The translations under genes were made by a program, and so were the position numbers. Of a stretch of 64,000 bases of DNA, positions 31,606-57,182 are shown piece after piece. Within the stretch, counting starts at the first letter, position 1. Each line of letters begins with the position of its first letter. The notes under the pieces are model-generated. The model worked only from the letters and a program-made list of their open reading frames with translations. It was not told the DNA's origin and did not search any database. The DNA is from Sorex araneus (Eukaryota > Chordata > Mammalia > Eulipotyphla > Soricidae): assembly GCF_027595985.1 (NCBI RefSeq), contig NC_073304.1:216038500-216102499 (forward strand), given 5' to 3'.

Positions 31606-31625
31606 GTCCCCGATATTTTATTAAT

Positions 31626-31774
31626 TTTTTATTTGGGGTCACAGACATTGGTGTTCAGGCTTTACTCCTGGTTCTGCGCTGACGGAGGATGCTTTGTGGT
31701 ACCGGGGATCTAATTGGGTCGGCCTCAGGCAAGGCAAGCAAATGCTTTGACCTCTGCACTATCTATCCAGACCA
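31626..31774 (-). mobile_element. Diverged antisense SINE
   Basis: ATTTGGGGTCACAGACATTG to CACTATCTATCCAGACC. Confidence 0.65.
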
Positions 31775-32128
31775 CAGAATAGTCTTTAATTCCCTTAATT
31801 TGAAAGGTAGGAAAGAATTTGCTACAAGGTGTCCAGATAAGAACCCAGGTTCAAGATTATACAGCATAAGGATGGCCAGCCAGGGGCTCCAAACCACTCA
31901 TTCTTGTTCTTTCCGACATCCAAGTAGCTGCTGAAGGATACTTGCTCCTTAAGTGAAAAGCCTTTTCACAAGGGATTGGAAACAAGGTGTCGCAAGGTCC
32001 GGGGATTCCAAGAATGCGGCAACACCTAGCCGTCGGGATGCCCGCTGCGCAGGCGCGGCTCGCGCTCCCGCTCTCTCCGCGGGGCGCGTGACAGCCGTGC
32101 ATTCCACCCTAGCCCGCGGCGGGCTCCC

Positions 32129-32140
32129 TGCGCACGCGCG
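32129..32140 (+). promoter_or_regulatory. NRF-1 binding site
   Basis: TGCGCACGCGCG fits the palindromic NRF-1 consensus YGCGCAYGCGCR at every position, about 185 bp upstream of the MRPL45 ATG. NRF-1 is known to drive mitochondrial ribosome genes. Confidence 0.75.
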
Positions 32141-32323
32141 GCCCAGGCCCCGCCCCAGGCCCCGCCCACGCGCACGTGCGCGTTCGCGCCGCTCACACTT
32201 CGGCGGAGAGCGCGCGCCCTGGAAAATTCCACACCCCGACTAGCTCCGCCCTCTGCGTCTCTCCCCTGCCCCCGGCCCTCTCGCACGCCTCGTCCGCGTC
32301 CCAGCGGCCTTTGCGAGAACAAA

Positions 32324-47135
<14,812 letters not shown>

Positions 47136-47211
47136 TGGGGTACCTGCAGGCGTCTCCACCCAGCTGGCGAGCAGCACCCGCCCCGCCCTGCTCTCTCCTC
47201 CTCTTTTCTTT

Positions 47212-47310
47212 CTGAAATTTTGGGCCATACCTGACGGTGCTCAGGGTTGCACCCATGGGTGCGGGGGAAGGGATGGGGCCTCGTGTGCACAGAGCCTGCG
47301 CTCCAGCCTG
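47212..47310 (-). mobile_element. Degenerate antisense SINE in the MRPL45 3' UTR
   Basis: TTTTGGGCCATACCTGACGG..GCTCAGGG..CTCCAGCC; part of the inferred transcript. Confidence 0.5.
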
Positions 47311-47515
47311 CCCCAGTTCTTTCCCACTCACCTGGGCCTTTCCAGCAGCTGAGAGCTGGTGGGGGCCTGCCTGGAGCAGCTGCGGGCCCCTGTGTCTGGT
47401 TTCCGTCCAGCGCCTTTAACTTTGTGAAAGACTGTTCAGAGAACAACCGATTCCTGCGTCAGGAGCCGATGGAATTTTCTTTCTAATCCAAGGGCAGGCA
47501 GGGATCTGAGTTGGA

Positions 47516-47521
47516 AATAAA
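47516..47521 (+). terminator. MRPL45: MRPL45 polyadenylation signal
   Basis: AATAAA 381 bp after the stop codon, followed by a GT-rich element (CCCTTTGTGGTGG at about 47539). This is the expected layout for cleavage near 47,535. Confidence 0.8.
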
Positions 47522-47689
47522 ATACTATCAGAATGAGGCCCTTTGTGGTGGATTCTGCAGGTTTCTCATGATTTGGGCTGGAAAGTCTGTCAGTCTTCAC
47601 AGGGCAGCAGTAGGAAAGTAAGTCTAACCATGAGGGATGTGACTTTCAGGAAATCGAAAGGGAAAGTTATATTGAAAGAACATGCTAGG

Positions 47690-47800
47690 ATGGGGCGGGA
47701 GAGGCAGTACAGCTGGGAGGGCGCTTGCCCTGTACGCAGCCAACTCCCAGGGGTGAGCCCCGAACATCACCAGGTGTGTTTGGCCCAAAAAACAAACAAA
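47690..47800 (+). mobile_element. Internally deleted plus-strand SINE
   Basis: GGCGGGAGAGGCAGTACAGC head joined to CATCACCAGGTGTG tail; B box missing. Confidence 0.65.
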
Positions 47801-47921
47801 AGGGGAGGGTACACGAGTGCGTGCACACACACATACATGCTGCATTTTAGAAAGAATTTTCTTACGTAACATTTGTTTTTTGTAGAAGGCAAATCCAAAT
47901 AAACCATCCCTAAGTATTTGA

Positions 47922-48224
47922 TTGTGGTTTTGGTTTGGGAACCATGTGTAGCTGTGCTTGGGGGACCATGTGGTGCTAGGATCAAATATGGGGCTCCGAC
48001 ATGCTATGCATGTGCTCCCGCTCTTTGACCTGTCTCCCTGGCTATGGATTGTGGCCTTTTTGTATATGTGTTCTGGGGCTTTTTGTTGTTTGTGTTTTGG
48101 GACACAACCAGTGATGTTCACTGGAAGGGATTATGTCTAGTGGGGCTCTGGGACCATGTGTGGTTTCAAGGATCAGACCTGAGTCAGCTATATGCCAGGC
48201 AAGCTGCTGTGCTGTCGCTCCAGT
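47922..48224 (-). mobile_element. Two diverged antisense SINEs
   Basis: 47922-48042 and 48083-48224. Confidence 0.6.
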
Positions 48225-48323
48225 CTGGGTTGGGATTTTAGTAGCTGCATCCTGATGTGATCCCAGGACGCATCCGAGAGAGAAAACAGTCACGGATACA
48301 TTTAGAAAATTCATCTGTAAGTC

Positions 48324-48325
48324 TT

Positions 48326-48368
<43 letters not shown>

Positions 48369-48520
48369 TTGTGTGTGTGGGCCACACTTAGTGGTGCTTG
48401 GCTCACTCCTGGCTCTGTGCTTAGGGATCACTCCTGGTGGGCCTTGCAATACCAGGGATCAAACCTGGGTCAGTTGCGGGCAACACAAACACCCTGCCCA
48501 CTATACTCTCTCCCTGGCCC
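48324..48520 (-). mobile_element. Antisense SINE with (TTTA)n tail
   Basis: (TTTA)n 48324-48370, body 48371-48520. Confidence 0.75.
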
Positions 48521-48559
48521 TCATCTGTACAGCTTGGTTTTCTGGTTTCTGGCCCCCCC

Positions 48560-48736
48560 CTTTTTTTTTTAAACCTTTTGGGTCACACCCGGCGATGCAC
48601 AGGGGTTACTCCTGGCTCTGCACTCAGGAATTACTCCTGGCAGTTCTCAGGGGACCATATGGGATGCTGGGAATTGAACCCGGGTCAGTCGCGTGCAAGG
48701 CAAATGCCCTACCCGCTGTGCTATCGCTCCAGCCCC
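48560..48736 (-). mobile_element. Young antisense short-class SINE
   Basis: Near consensus from CCTTTTGGGTCACACCCGG to CTATCGCTCCAGCCCC. Confidence 0.92.
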
Positions 48737-48968
48737 TCTGGCACCTTTTGACAAGGTGGTTCTCTTCCCGCCTTGCACTGCAGTGAGCATATGAACTGCA
48801 CGGACTGAGAGCCCCACCCTGTTGACTGTCACCTAGCTTGCCAGGAGGAGGATGGGGCTCTCTGGGGGGCAGAGGGGATGAGGGAAGTTGCTATACCAGC
48901 AGCGTGAGGGCAGATAGCATCTTAGCTTCAAGAACCCAATGTGGGCATGACTCTGGGCCTGAGTTTAG

Positions 48969-49160
48969 GGGGCTAGAGTATGACCTGTGCATGCAGGAGG
49001 CCTAGGTTCTAGCCCCTGTACCACATGGTTCTCTGAGCACCACCAGGAGTGACCACCAGAAGCACGGGCCTGGGGGTAACCCCTGAGCCCCTGGGTCTGA
49101 CCTGGACACAAAAACAAAAACAACAAACCAACAGCAGCAAAAAAAACAAAAACAAAAAGG
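48969..49160 (+). mobile_element. Diverged plus-strand SINE
   Basis: Head deletion; (CAAAAA)n tail. Confidence 0.65.
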
Positions 49161-49164
49161 ACTT

Positions 49165-49255
49165 TGGGTGGGGTTTGCAGCTCAGCAGTAGAGCACTTGG
49201 TGTGTGAGCTCTGGGTTCCGTCCCTGGCACAACCAAAGAAGAAATGAAAAACAAG
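49165..49255 (+). mobile_element. ID-like SINE
   Basis: GGGGTTTGCAGCTCAGCAGT head, GGGTTCCGTCCCTGGCAC. Confidence 0.6.
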
Positions 49256-49298
49256 GCCTTAATTCTCATGTCTGCTGCTTGAAAGCCTAGAATTCTCT

Positions 49299-49642
49299 CT
49301 CTTTTTTTTTTTTTTTTTTTTTTGCTTTCTGGGTCACACCCGGCGATGCACAAGGGTTACTCCTGGAGGTGCTCAAGGGTACCACATGGGATGCTGAGAA
49401 TCGAACCCCAATTGGCCGTGTGCAAAGCCCTACCCGCAGTGCTATTGCTCCAACCTCTAGAATTTTCTTTTATTTATTTTTTACTCTGGGCCACATTCGG
49501 CGTGCTCCGTTACTTCCGGCTATGCTTGGGGAATGATTGATCCCTGGCGGTGCTGGGGGCATTAACATGTGGTGCCGGGATTCGAACCTGGCTTGGCTGC
49601 ATGCAAAGTAAGTGTCTTACATCCTGGACTACCTCTCCCACC
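49299..49642 (-). mobile_element. Two antisense SINEs sharing one target site
   Basis: Elements 49299-49456 and 49469-49642. CTAGAATT(C/T)TCT occurs at 49287-49298, 49457-49468 and 49643-49654. Confidence 0.88.
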
Positions 49643-49758
49643 CTAGAATTTTCTTCTAAAATAGTCTGTCACTTAAGGTGAGGACTGATCTACTCTGATG
49701 TCCTCTGAGGACAACGAAATCCAAAGAAACTAAATCAGGTAAAGAAAGCCTCATTCCT

Positions 49759-49942
49759 GGGGCTGGAGAGATAGCACAGCGGGTAGGGCGTTTGCCTTGC
49801 ACGCGGCCGACCCGTGTTCAAATCCCAGCATCCCATATGGTCCCCTGAGCACGGCCAGGGGTAATTCCTGAGTGCAAAGCCAGGAGTAACCCCTGTGCAT
49901 CGCCAGGTGTGACCCAAAAAGCAAAAAAAAAAAAAAAAAAAA
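49759..49942 (+). mobile_element. Young short-class SINE, first of a same-site pair
   Basis: Near consensus. AAGCCTCATTCCT precedes (to 49758) and follows (to 49953) it. Confidence 0.95.
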
Positions 49943-49953
49943 GCCTCATTCCT

Positions 49954-50207
49954 AAATGGAATGTCCTGCCACAGAGGCAGGTTGGGATGGGGGTGGGGGA
50001 TGGGAGTGGAGGGGTGGAGGGTGGGAGGGATACTGGGTTCATTGGTGGTGGAGAATGGACACTGGTGGAGGGATGGGTTCTCGAACATTGTATGAGGGAA
50101 ACACAAGGACGAAGATGGGTAAATTTGTAACTGTACCCTCATGGTGACTCACTTATTAAAAAAATAAATAAATAAAATTTAAACTATACAGTAAAAAAAA
50201 AAAAAGA
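49954..50207 (+). mobile_element. L1 3'-terminal fragment, second of the same-site pair
   Basis: AATGTCCTGCCACAGAGGCA, G-rich block 49980-50030, TGTACCCTCATGGTGACTCA, then an A-rich tail. GAAAGCCTCATTCCT follows at 50211-50225. Confidence 0.88.
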
Positions 50208-50249
50208 AAAGAAAGCCTCATTCCTGAGCATCTCTGAATCTACCATCAC

Positions 50250-50412
50250 AGGGACTGGATGATAGCATAGCGAGTAGGGCCCATGCCTTGCACGCAGCTG
50301 ACCGGGTTCCATCCCCGGCATTTCATGTGGTCTCTGTAAATCTTCCCACCCCAAGCACCACTGGGAATGATTTCTGAAGCCCTGAACACTTCCGGGTGTG
50401 GCCCCAAAACCA
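50250..50412 (+). mobile_element. Plus-strand SINE
   Basis: GGGACTGGATGATAGCATAG head; carries TCTGTAAATCTTCCCACCCC in place of the consensus middle. Confidence 0.75.
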
Positions 50413-51067
50413 AAATAAAGCTACCATCCCAGCAAAGCTGCGGTCAGAGTGGGCCTTGCTGGAGAAAGGTCATGTTTTCACCACAGCCACGCGTGTGTGG
50501 GAGGGGTCAGCACCAGCAGGTCAAATTCTCCTCACGCCACTCAGCGCCCACCCTTTGGCTGAAAATGGAGCAGTACTGCCCGAGTGAAGCTTGGTAATAT
50601 CCTGTTTGCCTAAGCCCTGATTAAGGCAAAATGAGAAGAGGCAGGCTTGGTGCAGGATCCACAGCTGGAAGGAGCACAGGGAGGTAATCCAGGGAGAAAT
50701 AGCCACCTCACCCCACCCCCATAAAAAGCACATTTGCTGGGTCGACAAGACATTCATTTCTCTGAATATATAAAAACAGGACTTTAGATAGAGCTGTTTC
50801 ACTCCATGCCCCCCACCCCCACCCAACCACCATCTGTCTCAGGATAATCCTAAATAGCAGCTAAGCAATAGCTCAGGGGATCAGCGAGATTTCCATTTCT
50901 CTGGGGGATCAAGTCCTGCAGTGCGAGTGGCCCAGATGTGGAGGGGCCCCTGCAGAGGCACTCTCTGGGTCAGCCAGGCCACCTGCATCCTGACAGCTGC
51001 CCTGTGGAGTAGCCATTGTTTCTTTCTTATCTAGCTCCTGTTCTGTTCCCCAAAGAAAGTTGCCAAG
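50413..51067. other. Unique intergenic sequence
   Basis: Between the two genes; nothing recognised. Confidence 0.45.
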
Positions 51068-51235
51068 AGGGGACCTGAGAGATTGTCCAGGGGTTGAAGC
51101 ACTTGCCTTACATGCAGCCAACCCCGGTTCAAACCTCAGTACCACTGGAAGTAGCCACTGAGCACAGACCTAGCACCAGCCCTTGAGCACCACCAGATAC
51201 ACCTCTCAACACCCGCCTCCCCCCCAAAAAAAAAT
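51068..51235 (+). mobile_element. Diverged plus-strand SINE
   Basis: GGGGACCTGAGAGATTGTCC head; GGTTCAAACCTC B box. Confidence 0.65.
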
Positions 51236-51252
51236 TGCAAAGAGGACCTCTC

Positions 51253-51618
51253 CAGGGCCAGTGAGAGAGTACGTGGCAGGGAAGGAACTTCCCTTATATG
51301 CAGCTGACCCTGTTTCAGTCTCCAGCACCGCCTATGATCCCCCCAGACCCGCCAAGAGTGATCGCTGAGGGGCTGGAGCAATAGCACAGCAGGTAGGGCA
51401 TTTGCCTTGCACGTGGCCAACCCAGGTTCGATTCCCAGCATCCCATATGGTCCCCTGAGGACCTCCAGGAGTAATTCCTGAGTGCAAAGCCAGGAGTAAA
51501 CCCCTGTGCATTGCCAGGTGTGACCCAAAAAGCAAAAATAAATAATATTTTAAAAAGAGTGATCCCTGAGTGGAGAGCCAGGAGGAAGCCTGAGCACCGC
51601 CAGGTGTGGCCCAAATGC
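51253..51618 (+). mobile_element. Old SINE split by a nested SINE
   Basis: Parts 51253-51369 and 51571-51618. Confidence 0.82.
51370..51554 (+). mobile_element. Nested young short-class SINE
   Basis: AAGAGTGATCGCTGAG (51354-51369) and AAGAGTGATCCCTGAG (51555-51570) are its target duplication, inside the older element; AATA-rich tail. Confidence 0.93.
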
Positions 51619-51918
51619 AAGGCAGAAAAAGCAGTCACCACCTGGATAAGCCACAACCAACTGCAATGATCAGTTTCTCCTGAGATCTGTTTCACAGCAG
51701 TGGGTACATGGGGCCTTCTCTGTGCCCACCAGAACAGACAGCAGCACCGAGCCAGCATGTGCAGGATGGTTTGCAGTGGGTAAGAAGCAGTGGGTTCACT
51801 AGGCAAAGCCCAGAGCAGAGATGCTTCGTCACTGCTCTGGAAGCCCTGGGTGGTGACCTCCAGAAGCCCAGGCAGGGCATCAGGATGCAGGCCTCCACAG
51901 GTGCGGTTGATGTTCTCC
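51619..51918. other. Unique intergenic sequence
   Basis: Nothing recognised; ends at the L1 target site. Confidence 0.45.
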
Positions 51919-52114
51919 TAAATTGGAGCACTTTTCCCTGATGAACACGGATGCAAAGATTCTCAACAAAATATTAGCAAACAATTCAACAACTCGTCAA
52001 AAAGATCATACACCACAACCAAGTGGGATTTATCCCAGGGATGCAAGGATGGTTTAACATTCGGAAATCAATCAACATAATCCATCATATCAACAAAAAA
52101 AAGATAAGAACCAC

Positions 52115-52459
52115 ATGATCATATCAATAGATGCACAGAAAGCATTTGACAAGATCCAGCACCCATTTATGATGAAAACTCTCGCCAAAATGGGTATAGA
52201 AGGGACTTTCCTCAATATAGTCAAAGCTATCTACTACAAGCCTACAGCAAGCATCATCAATGGGGAAAAAATAAGAGCCTTCCCTCTAAGATCAGGGATG
52301 AGACAAGGATTCCCACTCTCTCCACTTCTGTTCAATATAGTACTGGAAGTACTTGCAATAGCAGTTAGGCAAGAAAAAGATATTAAGGGCATTCAGGTAG
52401 GAAAGGAAGAAATCAAGCTCTCGCTATTTGCAGATGATATGATACTAAGAGAATCATAA
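52115..52459 (+). pseudogene. L1 ORF2 reverse-transcriptase remnant
   Basis: 114-codon open piece covering the fingers/palm of the L1 reverse transcriptase up to the YADD-equivalent FADD motif, then a premature stop. It lacks the endonuclease domain, so it is not functional. Confidence 0.9.
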
Positions 52460-53227
52460 AACCTCTATCAAGAAACTCTTAGAAACAATAGTCTTGTATA
52501 GCAAAGTTGTAGGCTATAAAATCAATACCCAAAAGTCTATGGCTTTCCTATATGCAAATAACGAGAGAAGAAAGTGACATGAAAAAAGCAATCCCGTTCA
52601 CAATCGTGCCTCAGAAAATCAAGTATCTCGGAATCAGCTTAACTAAGGAGGTAAAGGACTTGTACAAAGAAAACTATAAAACGCTACTTCAAGAAATAAT
52701 AGAGGACATGAGGAAATGAAAAGATGTACCCTGCTCATGGATTAGGAGAATTAATATTGTCAAAATGGCAATACTCCCCAAAGCATTGTACACATTCAAT
52801 GTGATCCCTATAAGGATACCCATGACATTCTTCAAAGAAATGGAGCGAACACTCATGCAATTCATATGGAACAATAAGCCCTCACGAATAGCTAAAGCAA
52901 CTCTTGGGAAAAAGAATATGGGAAGAATCACCTTCCCCAACCTCAATCTATACTACAAAGCAGTAATAATTAAAACAGCATGGTACTGGAACAAAGGCAG
53001 AGCCACAGACCAATGGAACAGGGTTGAATATCCTGACACACACCCTCAAATATATGATCATGTAATCTTTGATAAGGGAGCAAAAAATGTGAATTGGAGC
53101 AAGGAAATTCTCTTCACCAAATGGTGCTGGCAAAACTGAACAGCTACATGCAAAGAATGGGCTCATATCTCTACCTAACAACATGTACAAAAGTTAGGTC
53201 AAAGTGGATTAAAGATCTCAACATCAG

Positions 53228-53407
53228 GGGCTGGAGCGATAGCACAGCGGGTAGGGCGTTTGCCTTGCACGCGGCCGACCCGGGTTCGAATCCCAGCATC
53301 CCATATGGTCCCCTGAGCACCGCCAGGGGTAATTCCTGAGTGCAAAGTCAGGAGTAACCCCTGTGCATTGCCAGGTGTGACCCAAAAAGCAAAAAAAAAA
53401 AAAAAAA
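53228..53407 (+). mobile_element. Young short-class SINE inside the L1
   Basis: Near consensus. ATCTCAACATCAG at 53215-53227 and 53408-53420 is the TSD. Its insertion is younger than the L1. Confidence 0.97.
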
Positions 53408-54838
53408 ATCTCAACATCAGACCAGAATCCATAAGGTACATGGAAGACAAGGTTGGCAAAACCCTCCATGACATTGAAGCTAAAGGTATTTCCAAAGATG
53501 ACACGCCACTGGCCAAGCAAGTGAAAACAGAGATAAACAAATGGGACTACCTTAAACTAAGAAGCCTCTGCACCTCAAAAGAAACAGTGACCAAAATACA
53601 AAGACAGTCTACAGAATGGGAAAGGATATTCACCCAATACCCATTTGGTAAGGGGTTGATATCAAGGATATACAAGGCACTGGTTGAACTCAACAAGAAG
53701 AAAACATCCAACCCCATCAGAAAGTGGGGGATGGAAATGAACAGAAATTTTCTCAAAGAAGAAATCCGAATGGCTAAAAGACACATGAGAAAATGCTCTA
53801 CATCACTAATCATCAGGGAGATGCAGATTAAAACAACAATGAGATATCATTTAACACCACAGAGACTGGCCCACATCCAAAAGAACAAAAGCAACCGGTG
53901 TTGGCATGGTTGTGGGGAGAAAGGGACTCTTCTTCACTGCTGGAATGCTAACTGGTTCAGCCCTTTTGGAAAACAATATGGACGATTCTCAAAAAATTAG
54001 AAATAGAGCTCCCATTTGACCCAGCAATACCACTCCTGGGCATATATCCCGGAGATGCAAAAAGGAATAGTAGAAACAACATCTGCATTTGTATGTTCAT
54101 TGCATCACTGTTTACAATAGCCAAAATCTGGAAAAAACCAGAGTGCCCCAAAACAGATGACTGGTTAAAGAAGCTTTGGTACATCTACACAATGGAATAC
54201 TATGCAGCTGTTAGAAAAGATGACGTCATGAAATTTGCATATAAGTGGATCAATATGGAAAGTATTATGTTAAGTAAAATGAGTCAGAAAGAGAGAGACA
54301 GACATAGAAAGATCGCACTCATCTGTGGAATATAAAATAACAGAGTAGGAGACTAACTAAAAGTAGTTTTATCTCTACTAAAAGTAGTAGAGATAAGGGC
54401 CAGGAGGTCTGCCCCACAGCTTGAAAACTGGCCTCACATGCTGGGGGGAAAAGGCAGCTCAGATAGAGAAGGGAATATCAAGTAGAGGATGTTGGGAGGA
54501 CCCATTCGGATTGGAAGATACGAACTGAAAGTAGATTATAGACTGAACATGAAGGCCACTCAATACCTCTATTGCAAACTACAACATCCAAAAGGAGAGA
54601 GAACAAAAGGGAATGCCTTGCCGCAGAGGCAGAGGCAGGGTGGGGTGGTGGGGGATGGGGCGGGGGTGGTGAGAGGGATACTGGGATCATTGGTGAAGGT
54701 GAATGGGCACTGGTGGAGGGATGGGTAAACGATCACTGTATGAGTGAAATGCAAACACAAATGTTCATAAGCTTATAACTGTACATCACCGTGATTCTCT
54801 AATAAAAAAATGTTTTAAAATTAAAAATTAAATTGGAG

Positions 54839-55012
54839 GGGCTGGAGGAATAGCACAGCCGGTAGGGCGTTTGCCTTGCACGCGGCCGACCCAGGTTCAA
54901 ATCCCAGCATCCCATATGGTCCCCTGAGCACCGCCAGGGGTGATTCCTGAGTGCAGAACCAGGAGTAACCCCTGTGCATCGCCGGGTGTGACCCAAAAAG
55001 CAAAAAAAAAAA
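54839..55012 (+). mobile_element. Young SINE inside the L1 3' target duplication
   Basis: AAATTAAATTGGAG at 54825-54838 and 55013-55026 flanks it. The L1's own 3' TSD therefore appears cut by this insertion. Confidence 0.95.
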
Positions 55013-55189
55013 AAATTAAATTGGAGCACTTTGCTATTTTCCGTTGAAGTTCTTCAGTTGCTCTGAGTATATACCAGCAGGCTCATCTCCCCGCACTGGG
55101 CATTTATTTTCTTCCTGGGAACAATATCAGTATTCATACCCTTCAGGATTGGCTTTTGTTTGGGGGGCGGGGGTGGGTGGAGGTGGAGT

Positions 55190-55613
55190 GGGGGGCATAC
55201 CTGGTGGTGATCAGGGATCACTCCTGGTGGGCTCAAGGGGCCATATAAGGTCTGTCCAAAGACTGAACCTGGATGGGCATCATGACCCACGAGGGTCAGC
55301 TTCTGGCCTCCTCCAGACCCTGCCGCGCTCTGCCATGTCAGCCTGCCAGCTCTCCCTCCTCCTGCCCTGAGTCTGGTCCCCCCGTTTGACTGATCTTCAC
55401 ACCTACCCACCTGACTGCTCAGCCGGAGGCAGTCCCGGCCGCTCACCTCCCTGCCCACATCCAGCCCCGGCACCACCTCCGAGACAGCTGGGGGCATGGG
55501 AAGGGAAGATCACGCCTGGCGGTGCTCAGGACCAGACAGGGTGCGGGGAAATGAACCTGGGGTGGCCACATGTAGGGCGAGCACCCTAGCCACTGGACTA
55601 TCTCTCTGGCCCC
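55190..55613 (-). mobile_element. Two antisense SINE remnants
   Basis: 55190-55290 and 55503-55613, both internally deleted. Confidence 0.6.
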
Positions 55614-56014
55614 TCCGGGCCCATCTGTTTTTCAGCCTCCAGAGCTCGTCTCCTGGCTTATTCCCCTCCCCACCCTGCAGTGCTGTCTCCAGAGGGAATC
55701 CTCTCCAGGGCCAACGCTCCGAGAACCAGGGAAATCTCCAGGTCACTTACTCAGTGACCAGAGGCCACAGCGGCTTCTTCCAGAGAAGCCCAAGAGCACC
55801 CTCCTCAGAGCCTCCTCAAACCCTGACTCCAGAAACAGTGCCACGGGCAGGTGAGAGGGCCCAGGAAGGCTTGAGTGGAAGGGAAGAGACTTTTACCTTC
55901 CAGAGTTTCTGCTCATTCTCAGTTGCTCACTCACTCAGACGAGCTCAGCATCTATCATAGGTAACACGGTAATGGAATAGGTTCCGGGAAGGAGGAGGAC
56001 ACCGGCCAATGGGA
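55614..56014. other. Unique intergenic sequence
   Basis: Nothing recognised. Confidence 0.4.
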
Positions 56015-56404
56015 GACGGCTCTCAGAGCCATAGCGCATGCCAGAGCCCTGGGGTCAATCCTGGCTACCACATGGTCCCCTGGGATCCCTGAGAATGAGC
56101 TCCCCTCCCCCCCCAAAAAAGAAAAAGTCAAAATGCCAGTCATAAAGGCGTCTTAGGCTCTTCTTTGAGCCATTTAAGCCCTAAACCCTGCACTTTTTTG
56201 TGTTTGTTTTGTGTTTTTGTTTGGGGGCAAGAGCCCTGCCTGCTCCAGCCCCAGCTCTGCTTCTTGAGTTTCCTTGGAGACTTTCCCAGCCTTCTGTGAT
56301 TCTCAATTCCTTTATTACCAATGCTTTGTGTAGTTTAGTCTTTTTTTCAGGGGGTGGGGGCACACTCACAAAGGCCTGTGCACTGCCAGAAATTAAACCA
56401 GGGG
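56015..56404. mobile_element. SINE scraps
   Basis: 56015-56115 plus (GGGGTCAATCCTGGCTACC), and 56340-56404 minus. Confidence 0.45.
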
Positions 56405-56406
56405 GT

Positions 56407-56765
56407 TCAGTGTCGGATAATACAGAGATTAAGACATTTACCTTGGAGCTGGAGCAATAGCACAGCGGGTAGGGTGTTTACCTTGCACGCGGCTGACCTG
56501 GGTTCGATTCCCAGCATCCGTATGGTCTCCTGAGCACCACCAGGAGAAATTCCTGAGTGCACAAGCCAAGAGTAACCCCTGAGCATCACCAGGTGTGACC
56601 CAAAAAGCAAAAAAAAAAAAAAAAAAAAATTCACCTTGCACACGACAGACCCCATTTAATGCCCAACACCACATATAGTTGTTCCTTCAAGCCCAGCCAG
56701 GAATGTTCCCTGAGCACAAAGCCAGGAGTAAGCCCTGAGCACCCTCAGGTGTGGCCCAAAATCAA
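56407..56765 (+). mobile_element. Old SINE split by a nested SINE
   Basis: Parts 56407-56445 and 56629-56765; the later part has a (CAAAAACAA) tail. Confidence 0.8.
56446..56628 (+). mobile_element. Nested young short-class SINE
   Basis: ATTTACCTTG (56436-56445) and ATTCACCTTG (56629-56638) flank it; A tail of about 23. Confidence 0.9.
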
Positions 56766-56974
56766 AAACAACAATATTCAGGCATTGTTCTGCATGTTTA
56801 TTTGGGTTTTGGTCCCAAGTAGTATAGGATGATATCAGGAAAGTTGTCTTGGGAAAGTTAAAGTATGTGTACTAGAACTATCTCATTGATGTCCTTCTCA
56901 TGATCTTCATGTCATTACAACATCTTGGTCTTTTTAAGTGAAAGTCAAGTATTTTATATCCTTTTTTATTATTG

Positions 56975-57134
56975 TTTGTTTGTTTTTTAGAGTCACACTC
57001 AGTTGTCTTTTTTGGTCACACTGGTTCTGCACTCAGAAATTACTCCTGGCAGTGCTCAGGGGACCAGATGGGATCCCGGGGATCGAACCCGGGTTGGCCA
57101 CATGCAAGGCAAATACCCTCCACACTATTTGGCC
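56975..57134 (-). mobile_element. Antisense SINE
   Basis: TTAGAGTCACACTCAG with an inserted TTGTCTTTTTTGGTCACAC, to CACTATTTGGCCCC. Confidence 0.75.
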
Positions 57135-57182
57135 CCCAAATATTCGGTAATCTTGCAGATACAGTTTTTAAATGTTGTATTG

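Larger units (their letters stand above)
51935..54828 (+). mobile_element. 5'-truncated LINE-1 with ORF2 remnant and 3' UTR
   Basis: About 2.9 kb including one nested SINE. It begins inside ORF2, in the reverse-transcriptase region, with [12 protein letters not shown]-type sequence in disrupted frame. It then reads [18 protein letters not shown] (52115 on), [15 protein letters not shown] and the catalytic LFADDMIL box (52424-52447), a stop at 52457, and ORF2 C-terminal pieces at 52765-53139, 53420-54000 and 54093-54335. The 3' UTR has a G-rich block (54640-54680) and a final AATAAA. TSD TAAATTGGAGCACTTT at 51919-51934 and 55017-55032 (the second copy displaced by a later SINE). Stops and frameshifts make it inactive. 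Confidence 0.95.
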
